Shown one piece after another: positions 55,375-64,000 of a stretch of 64,000 bases of DNA. Each line of letters begins with the position of its first letter. The stretch's first letter is position 1. Location: the NCBI GenBank assembly GCA_031308135.1, contig JAHLJT010002630.1, positions 103,318,071 to 103,382,070 on the forward strand, given 5' to 3'. Position numbers and translations under genes: made by a program. The stretch is from Acheta domesticus (taxonomy: Eukaryota > Arthropoda > Insecta > Orthoptera > Gryllidae). The notes below the pieces were generated by a model. The model was not told where the DNA came from. It ran no database searches and saw nothing but the letters and a program-made list of their open reading frames with translations.

Positions 55375-55660
55375 TACCAAGAGAGGTGGCTCAGTGCATC
55401 AACCTGATGTCATTGCAACCCCTCTGACCGGGTGGTCCTAGGTTCGAGTTCCGACGGCGGCAGGATTTTCGACAGTAGCTTGTCAGCTAGGTCGAATTCA
55501 GTCGCTGTCTGGAGGAGAATTCTAGCGGCCGGCTGCTCTCATCGGTAGTTTTCAGTGCTTACTCCGATCAACACCAGGCGAATACCGGAGCAGTACTCTA
55601 ACAAACGGGCCACGGACCCATGCGCGATCTTTTTTCCCTCTTCCAAGTCTCATCATCATC
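55375..55660 (+). mobile_element. Type 1 SINE, 3'-truncated
   Basis: A well-kept tRNA head (GAGGTGGCTCAGTGCATCAA; GGTCCTAGGTTCGAGTTCCG) and the first half of the body up to GATCTTTTTTCCCTC. The second half and tail are absent. Confidence 0.85.
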
Positions 55661-55749
55661 CCTTACTTACACAAATATGTGCGGAAATCCTTCATTTCCG
55701 AGTTATGGCCTTCACAACGCTGAGTTCACCGGAACGTTTTTTTTTTTTT

Positions 55750-56290
55750 CCACAGATATAAACTAGTGGTGCTACAGAATGGCACAGACTTTAGTTTTCA
55801 GATAGACGTATTAGTTTTCTATTTCCTTGGCTCTTCGCTAGCTATTCGGAATTGCCACATACTCATCTTGCCAGCTACCATCTATCACCACCAAAAGTAC
55901 ATTTTTTTTGTCATTTTCGTCAATTTTTTCAAAATCTCAAAGCTTGGACGAGAAGCAGATCGACCGGGGAATATCCATTTTGGAAGAAATCGTACGTATG
56001 GTTTAGGCGCTAGCAGTGTGCACAGACGGACGGACTTACGGACGGACGGACGGACGGACGGATAAACGGACGGACGGACGGACAGACGGACGTTTTCCTT
56101 TCAATTGGATTTTCGGTATCAAGGACTTAGAAAAGAGGGTTTTTGGCTACACCACGTGTTAGGGGATTTTTTTCTTAATTTAGCAACTGGTTTTATCTAC
56201 GTCTTCGTTTTCTCGGCCCGGCAATGATTTTTAGTGATGACCTTTAAGTTGGGTTTCTTTCTCGTTCAGTAATTATTGTACTCCGTGAAT
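55750..56290 (-). mobile_element. Repeat family A, copy 10, internally deleted
   Basis: Begins AACTAGTGGTGCTACAGAATG (the 3' end reversed), jumps from the CATCTATCACCACC block straight to AAAATCTCAAAGCTTGGAC, then the GACG patch (56030-56095). All 300-base modules are missing, like an internal-deletion derivative of a transposon. Confidence 0.72.
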
Positions 56291-58844
56291 TTGAATGATT
56301 TTGTTAGCACAGTTGATTTATTTTCACGTTCTTGCGATTATTTACTAATTTCAAAGAAATTTTTCGATGCAGCTGTTTAGCGCAAATTAGCCACATACTG
56401 TTATAACCCATTAGATTTCTACGTGGGTATTCATCAAACTTTTATTCACAATATTTACAGCCTGTAAACATTTTTGCTTTAAAATAATAGAAAGACTACC
56501 AGATATGTATTTTGATAAATTATTCCCCACTTCAAAAAGGTGTTACGTTGTTCAAAACAAATTCAATTGGTCATTAGTTACGCCAAAGTAGTTTAAGTTT
56601 TCTTTTAGAAACGCGCCGTAGAAATTTGGGGACTTTTTACTGAAATATTTGCGGTATTTTGACGTGTTGGCAGCAGTGGAAAGGAGTACTTCCACTCCCG
56701 ATGACGTGGCTAACTTCTGCCGTTCGAATCAATGCACCACTCGACTACGTCATGCAATCGACACCAGCAAAGTGCACTTGTATATCTCTTCATACATTGC
56801 AGGGATTGAGTAAGTGAACTCCCCAAAAATTAACATAATTTTTATTTTGAAAATGTGTTCTTTTATTCGAAGGGTATGAAAGATCGGTAAACACCGATTT
56901 CTGAAACTATCCAATATATTGTTTAGGAGCTGGGTCATTCCATATTAAATCAACACAGTTTTAATTAAAATTTCACCTCACCATTTCAGATTCAGATGAA
57001 ATTTGACACATAGGTAGTATCGATGAAAAAACAAGAAAACTGCAAATTTTGAGTAAAATATTTCCACCCGTTTGTGAAATACAGCCATGTACAATTTTAC
57101 AAAATTGGGTTCCCGAAAATTTTTAAATTGATGTAGAACCTCTCCAAATTAAGATAGAGAGCTAGAACAGGTGTCATTTTGAAGCGCTCTTTATGGCCTT
57201 TTATATGATATACGACTAAATAGGGGTTGGGTTAAAAAAGTGTTTCAAATTTGAATTTAAAATTTTGATTTTGAGTTTTTTCAAAACGCTCATCTTCAAA
57301 AAAATTGAAAAAATTCTGTTATAATCCTTATATGTTTCCAAACAGATGGCGCAAATTTAAACATGGGACTGCAGTGGGTTCATATAATAATCTTTACTTA
57401 AAATGCACAATATTTACTTACTCTAGATTTTACTGATTTAAAATGCATTTTATTACGAATTATAAGCCCTAATATACACAAATTATTAATTCAGTGTTTT
57501 TGTTGACAAGTGTGTTGTGTTTTGTTTGCTGTTTGTTTTGTTTTCGGCTTACCGTCACCCCAAGACGGGTTGTCTCGCCAGTACAGAGAGTCCAATGAAA
57601 CGTTTAACTGAATGATGCCCAATACTTATGATGTCAAATACTTATCAACTGTAAAACTTCTCTGTTATTGGTCAAACACCTGAACTGTAATGGAGCTTTA
57701 TCGTAATGAATAACTTTATGCTAAGAGCTGCAGATATCTAATACGAGGATAATGAAATGGGGGGAAAATCATATACAACAAGGCAATGTAGATGTGACCG
57801 CATCTTGCTGCGTTGTAGTGGTGACCACAATAGAAGACAAATCACGGGTACGGATAGTTATCGTACTGTTCTGTTCAATTTTCCCGTCTCCTTTGGTGCA
57901 TGTAAACATTCTAAATGCGATCGTACAAAAATTAGGGATTTTACGTATAGGAACATATGCATGCATTTAGTATTTTTGTAGGACGGCGGAGAACGTGACA
58001 TGACCGTGCAAAACAGATTTTTTTGCATGGTGACAACACTTACCGAACAGAGTTGGGTGTTTGTTTCATTAATCACGAGGAGTATAAATTTACAAAATAT
58101 GACTCATGATGAAAACATTTTTAACGATGGTAAAAACAAAATATTTATATTTCGTAAGCAAAATCATTGTTTATTTTATCACCTCGATTTTTTTCCCTCG
58201 AAATAACGCTCTAGGAAAAAAACGTCAATTTTGTTCGTGCAAAATAATTATTTCACAATCTTAACCGTCGTACCATAGCTGTGTTGTTTTTGGATCCCAC
58301 CATCATTAATTTGTTAATATTTTCCTAAATATATGCAGGATAATTTCAATCTTCTAGGAATGCTCTCATGCACTTATTAAGCAGGTATCAAACCATTTTC
58401 ACATATTTTACAAATTTTGTTAGTGGTTTATCATTCCTTTTTTCGTCACAGGGAACCGGATTGGCCAAAGGTATAGTCTGTAATTTTCCAATTATCGTTG
58501 ATTCACCACGTCATTACATTAAAAAATGTCTGATACAGTCAATTTTTTGTTTATCCCGAAGTAACTTTCGCAAACTTGTTGAAATATTTCTGAAGCATTA
58601 CGTATCAAGAATGGAGGCTACGTACTGTTGGGCTTTTCTTATGTGAAGTGTTTAATACGAATAATTATATTTACGTTATGTTAGTTAGTTAAGTTAAAAC
58701 AACTTTTAAAAGGTTTCCATATACAAAATCCATTATCCACACTCAGCATATTGCCGTATACATTTGTGTTTACTAGTTTCAGTTGTCAGAATATCTTATG
58801 GCCCAAAATGACCTTAGGTAGAGTACTGATAGAATCCGAGACAT
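56291..58844. other. No gene seen, two repeat traces
   Basis: 56935-57470 begins GGGTCATTCCATATTAAATC, a start also common in arthropod interspersed repeats. 57560-57690 contains GGGTTGTCTCGCCAGTACAG and matches 61230-61330 in reverse orientation. The frames at 57752-57981 overlap in several phases and carry no known motif. Confidence 0.4.
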
Positions 58845-59335
58845 TAACGAAAATGATACCCAAATCATTCCCTTAAACGTCCTTTGCACTATTCAACAAC
58901 AAAATTTAATCAAAAAAATTGGAGCAATTTTTTTGAAAATTTTGAAAATATCTGAGGACTTCATGTAGAGTACCCCTCCTAATTAAAAATCTATTTCAAA
59001 TTCCAGGAGCCTCAACATCAGCCAAAACGATTGGGGAATATCAATTTTGGAGAAAATCGGCTGAACGGTTTAGACGCTAGCTTTGACCACAGATGGATAG
59101 ACGTTTTGACGTCAATTGATTTTTCGGTATTAATAAGCAAAAAACAACAACAATTTTTTGTGCTACACCACGAGTTACAGGATTTAAAAAATTAGCAACA
59201 CGATTTATCCACTTTTTCGTTACTAGATCCCAGGTCTACGAGTTTTTTCTGACGAAAATTCGCCGTATTTCCGGCTCACGATAACACAACTTTCTCTTCT
59301 TTCGAAGTATTTGTAAAGTGAGAAAGTAAAAAAAG
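58845..59335 (-). mobile_element. Repeat family A, copy 11 (5' part)
   Basis: One module (ATTGGAGCAATTTTTTTGAA near 58918), ACGATTGGGGAATATCAATTT, a worn GACG site, and the terminal ACACAACTTTCTCTTC / GTGAGAAAGTAAAA hairpin at 59285-59335. Confidence 0.65.
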
Positions 59336-59717
59336 CAGATGTGTTTCGAGGTTTCGTGTAAACTAGGAAAAACCAGCAGACGTTGTTCTACCCTTCATCT
59401 CCCTCCTTCACCTCCCATCACCATCTCACTGTCCCTCCCTCTCTCCCTCACCCTGTCTGTCTGTCTGTCTGTCTCTGCCACTCTCTGTCCTAACATTCAC
59501 ATTTAATAGCAGATTCTGCAGATGTCTGAGCAGGTGAGGTAATATCGGGAAGCGCGGGACCGGCAAAAAATGTAATAGAATGTTCAAGAAAGTTTCATCC
59601 TATAGGTTACGGTGTGAGAACGTTTCTTTGAGGCATTCGGTCACAAAATTCTAGTTTTAAGGACATAAAACACATCGTTTAGGATTTATTTAACGATATA
59701 GATTCAAAATTCTACCG
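59336..59717. other. Pyrimidine-rich stretch with (TCTG)n
   Basis: C/T-rich from 59390, with a (TCTG) run at 59453-59474. No gene seen. Confidence 0.5.
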
Positions 59718-60232
59718 ATTGATTGATTGATTCGTTTTTCCGGGCACGTCAACTACTTAGGTCATTAATCTCGTAAGTGTAGAGCGTGTTTTTTCTCGGG
59801 AGGTGGCGATGATCTTTTCCCCGCTAGATGGCGAGATCTGGCGCCGACCTACCGTGGACTAACGGGTTTCCCCTCAACCAGGTATCTCCCATCAGTAGCG
59901 CACCACCCCAGCTGGGACAAGCTGTAAGCTCCCGACCAGTCCCCCGACATGTATGGTAGTGTAGTGCATGTTAGTGTAAGTGTGTGTGTAAGAGGAGACG
60001 CTAGGACAAGGAAGAGGACAGATCGCGCGCGGTCCGTGGCCCGTTTGTTAGGGTACTGCTCCGTCATTCGCCTGGTGTTGATCGGAGAAACCACGGAAAA
60101 CTACCGATCAGAGCAGCCGGTCGCTAAAATTCTCCTCCAGACAGCAACTAAATTCGACCTAACTGACAAGCTAGTGTCGAAAATCCTGCCGCCGTCGGCA
60201 CTCGAACCTAGGACCTCCCGGTCAGAGGAACT
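59718..60232 (-). mobile_element. Type 1 SINE lacking part of the tRNA head
   Basis: Tail TCAATCAATCAA at the left, body intact, ending in the B-box region (GGACCTCCCGGTCAGAGGAA) at the right, so it is 5'-truncated. The target duplication is AAATTCTACCG (59707-59717) and AAATCCTACCG (60233-60243). Confidence 0.88.
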
Positions 60233-60640
60233 AAATCCTACCGTATGTGTTGCGGGTTGCTTTTGACGTAAAACATGAAGAAGCGCCAACTTTCATGGAG
60301 ATTGGTCCGACGGTGTCGGAGTCCGTTTAGAAGGGAGCCAGCTGTTGTCAGAGCGCCTGTAGCCTTCTGGCGGGATGTGGGGGGGAGGGCTGCGAGGGGG
60401 AGGGGCGCAAGTAACCCACTTTCCCTAATAGGCGTCCCACCACTGCGAGCGGCTTACAGTTGACGGAGGCGAGGGACGCCTAGGGCTTCCCCTACGTGTC
60501 TTTCCTTTAAGACGCCGCTCGTGTTACACGGGCCCCGCCGACAACAGCGGACCGCCTCTGGAACTCCTCACCGCACAGCGCCGTGGCTTTGGTAACCCTT
60601 ATATCAGATATATGCAGCTCGTAGAATGTTATTCATTACG
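60233..60640. other. GC-rich stretch between SINEs
   Basis: CpG-containing sequence (60290-60550) with short frames and no recognisable product. Confidence 0.4.
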
Positions 60641-61184
60641 ATTAATTGATTGAACGAGATTCCCGGCGCGTCAACTAATTAGGTCATTAGTCCCGTAAGT
60701 GTAGTGTGTGTTTTCCCTCGGGAGGTGGCGGTGATATTTCCCCGCGATATCCGGCGCCGACCTGTCGTCGACTAGCGGGGTTTTCCCTAACCAGGTAACT
60801 CCACCAGCGGGGCACCACCCCAACCGGGACCATCTCTAAGCTCCCGACCGGTCTCCCGGCATGTGTGGTAGTGTAGTGTATGTTAGTGTGTGTGTAAGAG
60901 GGAGAGGATACGACAAGGAAGAGGAAGGGAAGATCGCGCCCGGTCCGTGGCCCGTTTGTTAGGGTACTGCTCCGGCATTCGCCTGGTGTTGATCGGAGAA
61001 ACCACGGAAAACTACCGATCACAGCAGCCGGCCGCTAGAATTTTCCTCCAGACAGCGACTGAATTCGACCTAGCTGACAAGCTAGTGTCGAAAATCCTGC
61101 TGCCGCCTGGACTCGAACCTAGGGCCTGCCGGTCAGAGGGACTGCAGTTACATCAGTTGATGCACTGTGCCATCTCTCCCGGTT
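60641..61184 (-). mobile_element. Full-length type 1 SINE
   Basis: Tail TTCAATCAATTAAT at the left, tRNA head at the right (B-box GGCCCTAGGTTCGAGTCC; A-box GGCACAGTGCATCAACTG). The 9-bp duplication TTCATTACG flanks it at 60632-60640 and 61185-61193. Confidence 0.88.
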
Positions 61185-61229
61185 TTCATTACGGCACAGC
61201 TTCATTACAGTCCAGGAGTTGGACCAATA

Positions 61230-61720
61230 ACAGAGAAGTTCACAGTTGATAAGTAATCAATCATTGTTCATCGTTCAGTTAAATGTTTCTTCAGATTCTC
61301 TGTATTACTGTGGCGAGACAACCCGGGCGAGTTCAACTTGAGGGTGTTGCGCGCACAGCAGCCGTTGGGGCCCTCTAGCAGCAATTGTTTGCAATTTTTA
61401 GCGCTGACCTATTGTTGTGTTGCTGGATAATTGCTACTAGAGCACTCCAAAGCGCAAACCGTTGGTTTCTATGAGCATTTGTTTCTGTAATAAGAAGCAA
61501 AACCGTATGCCCCGTCAGCAACGGTGCGGACCAACCAACGTTTGCGTTTCACCGGCCTCTCCCTCCCACAGGCAAACCACAGGTTAACCACAGGCAAACA
61601 GCAGCGAAACATGGTTTTATATGAAGGTTATCATGTGAACACCCTCCCCAGGATTATATAATGTCTTAGCGATCACGGCTAAATCGACATCTGGCATTCA
61701 AGAATGAAAAAAAAACTTGC
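61230..61720 (+). repeat. Repeat family F, copy 2
   Basis: TGGCGAGACAACCCGGGCG, GTTGCGCGCACAGCAGCCG, then GACCAACCAACGTTTGCG and CTTAGCGATCACGGCTAAAT. The last segment recurs at 61995 after the intervening MITE. The same order of parts is seen at 33850-34160. Confidence 0.6.
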
Positions 61721-61721
61721 T

Positions 61722-61949
61722 TATACTTCGGTTTTTCTTTCTTGGCGCACGGGGGGGTGTCAATAAAATGGAATATCTCACGGTATTTCGCGTCGTTCTC
61801 CGTTGTGCCGCCAGGAGTCGCATGATTGCCAGCACTGCTCGATACAGACACGATCAAACGATTCTTAGCGGCACAAACCGAGAACGACACGAAATACTAC
61901 TTTTATTGACCCCCTCCCTCGTGCGCTAAGAAAGAAAAACCGAAGTATA
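61722..61949. mobile_element. Foldback MITE family B, copy 5, with different outer ends
   Basis: The core (GGAATATCTCACGGTATTTCG; TGTGCCGCCAGGAGTCGCAT; TTAGCGGCACA) matches the other copies. The outer ends are instead TATACTTCGGTTTTTCTTTC and GAAAGAAAAACCGAAGTATA, a perfect inverted repeat absent from the other four copies. Confidence 0.85.
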
Positions 61950-62260
61950 GATCAAGGTTATCATGTCTTCACCCTCGCCAGAAGTATACAATACCTTAGC
62001 GATCACGGCTAAATCGACATCTGGCATTGAAGGATGAAAAAAACTTATATGTTTGACCCCACCAACGAAAGCGGACTGTTTCTGGAACTCATCGAACAGT
62101 ACTGAGGCGGAGGGTGAGTGACAGTTGAGGGTGTTGCGCGCACAGAAGCCCGTTGAAGCCCTCTGGCAACAATTTTTTAGCGCTGACCAATTGTTGTTGC
62201 TAATAGAGCTAATTGCTAATAGAGCGCACCAAAGAGCCATTGCTCCAGATATTCCTCGGC
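61950..62260 (+). repeat. Repeat family F, copy 3
   Basis: AGGTTATCATGT, CTTAGCGATCACGGCTAAAT and CATCTGGCATT repeat the sequence left of the MITE. GTTGCGCGCACAGAAGCCCG and TTTAGCGCTGACC follow, as at 61345. Together with copy 2 it forms a local duplication around the MITE. Confidence 0.6.
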
Positions 62261-64000
62261 TGATGTCGCGGTCCCTTCATTACGAAAAGGATGTGGTTGT
62301 GCCGAAGAAGAAATGAATGTAAGGAACATGTCATGATAACGATATCTGATAGACGTGTGTGAACCTTTCAGATGACAATCATGAAGGCAAAAGATCAACA
62401 GAAAGAATACGAAAATACATTGAAATTCTAAAAGCAAGGCAACAAGTTTTAAATGTAGTCATAAAAAGGAGTAGAGAACGATATTTGTCTCAGCCAAGTA
62501 ACTGATCTAGAAAATTCTCCATTGAAAACGAAGAAAATTTTAAAATAATGTGAACGTGACACAGTGCCGTGATATCCCATGTGTCCTGCCTTTGCACGAG
62601 TTCTTGTCGTGTCGCCATGTTTATCCCAAAAATGTGGAGACACTGTGTAATTTCCCAGGCCCAAGAGACAGGTACTTCTGGGTCATAAAACAACGCACTA
62701 AAGCGTACTCCAATTACAACTTTCGTACATTAGACGGTGGAATGGAGGTGGCTTAAAATTGCCCTTTAATGGTGCTGAAAACACACTTTAGTTCTTTCAG
62801 AAATTCACTTGCAAATTGCCCAAACTTTGAAAACAATTTTAGTTTGCCATAAGCGAATTTCTGGGTTCTAGTGACAATGGCTGCTAGGATGAAATTTTCC
62901 TCTATCCAACCTATTTAGATATTGATAAAAGTGCTACTATTGCCATATTTATCTTAAATATCTTTAAATATATTCTGCTGCAGTCGAATTTACTGTCACG
63001 TAATCACGTGAGTTAACAATTGAAAGTTAGTGAGTTAACAATTGAAAGTTCGTGTTGATAAAATGTAGCTTTCAGTATTAGAATCTTGTTTCCTGAGAAC
63101 TTTTATGAAATGCAAAACGCACGAAAATATCAGGAATATACTCGTTTTCCTTCTGGTTTTGCATAAATATCTTTGATATTAAAAATATAGAAGGCAAAAT
63201 ATGAAAGATAATTCGATCCTTGAAAAAACAGAATTAACCTTAATCATATTTTAATTATTTTTCTTCAGATTATTTTCTCCTGTTTGTATTTTGTCTTTCG
63301 AAGTGTTGAACAAACATAAAATATGTAGAATCAATTCCTCTTTTTAGACACCTCACTAAAATGTAGCTTCATCAATCATTCTTTTTCTATATGTAAAGAT
63401 AACTAATCAAAGAGTTACAAAGATAGTAACTATAAAAATCCTCTCGAAAGCTTTTAAGGGGTGTCTACATGAAAAATGTTAAAATGTTGACATTGCAGAT
63501 TTTGGGTTTTTTTAATTCTCAAGTTATTCTGAACAACATGATACAAAATTTCTGGCGAAACTTGTAACAGGACGCACTTTTTATGCACATGTCCAAATAG
63601 CAACATAGACAAGAAAAGCTTTAAACGGGTATAGATTTAAAACTATTTAATCTAGAAGGGTCTGATTTGTTTATGTTTCTGAAGAAATGTTTCTTCAGAG
63701 ATTTCATGCACTATTAGACACATAATTTGGTGGTTGTATGTATTTTCGCGCTTTTGACGAACCGTTGGTTCTTGATCATTTTTGTACATTTGTATATCTT
63801 TTAAATTTGCTTGAAGATAATTCCTAAATAAATATAGTATTTTTCAATACAAACAAACCTATTAATTAAAGTGAACAAATTATAAAGTTATACCAAGATA
63901 AAGACAAATGTTTGTGTTAATCTATTGACACACACTACATCTGTTACAAAATATTTGTTCAGGATGCAAACACAGTAAATCTGACACAATGATTCTAGTA
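62261..64000. other. No gene seen
   Basis: AT-rich sequence to the window end. Short frames at 62449-62756 on both strands overlap and carry no recognisable motif. A 16-base direct duplication (GAGTTAACAATTGAAAGTT) lies near 63010-63050. Confidence 0.45.

Noticed and set aside
55381..55460. Functional tRNA gene
   Set aside because: A and B boxes are present, but the sequence continues as the SINE body seen at several other loci, so it is a SINE head.
57752..57981. Cys-rich short frame that might be a secreted peptide
   Set aside because: Overlapping frames in all three phases, no signal peptide and no splice support. Cannot be separated from chance.

Overview
The window is eukaryotic, almost certainly arthropod, and probably from a large insect-like genome. 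The evidence is introns with canonical splice sites, an insect-like ABCA transporter gene, mariner, hAT and Penelope-like elements, tRNA-derived SINEs, a 1000-bp assembly gap, and no operons or bacterial signals. I cannot name the species. Most of the 64 kb is mobile-element sequence, and most of the possible reading frames are low-complexity or repeat artefacts.

Region by region. 1-1.7 kb holds the 5' part of a small unrecognised gene: TATA box, leader exon and three phase-compatible coding exons, with an in-frame TGA in the second. 1.9-3.3 kb is GC-rich nested tandem repeat plus an array of TGACGTCA palindromes. 4.97-11.69 kb holds the last four exons of an ABCA-type ABC transporter on the plus strand (second nucleotide-binding domain and C-terminus). 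Its introns contain a SINE, a large unknown repeat (called family A here), a dead mariner and a solo LTR. 12.2-13.4 kb is a degraded Penelope-like element. 15.0-15.6 kb is a hAT-like element with a perfect 8-bp target duplication. 16.1-19.0 kb is a 2.9-kb inverted repeat with a Penelope-type GIY-YIG endonuclease fragment in its spacer. 19.6-33.7 kb is a mosaic of hAT-like elements, terminal-inverted-repeat elements, family A copies and a second SINE type. 34.6-35.7 kb contains a SINE nested in a SINE. 35.8-36.8 kb is an extreme G-rich array running into a CpG-rich block with a perfect splice donor, a possible promoter and first exon. 38.6-39.2 kb is the 3' end of a LINE. 39.7-40.1 kb is a polypyrimidine tract. 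46271-47270 is the gap. 48.4-51.8 kb is a C-rich array followed by a 69-bp minisatellite of about 43 units with higher-order structure. 51.9-52.3 kb holds two adjoining copies of a foldback MITE, and further SINEs, foldbacks and repeat fragments fill the rest.

The only convincing host gene is the ABCA transporter. The other material interacts mainly by nesting: SINE in SINE, family A remnants in a hAT element, and a foldback MITE between two copies of another repeat. The observations most worth following are the foldback MITE family with five copies and two kinds of outer ends, the modular family A repeat, the Penelope endonuclease inside a long inverted repeat, the 69-bp minisatellite with an 11-unit higher-order duplication beside a hammerhead-like motif, and the splicing choice at the ABCA C-terminus.
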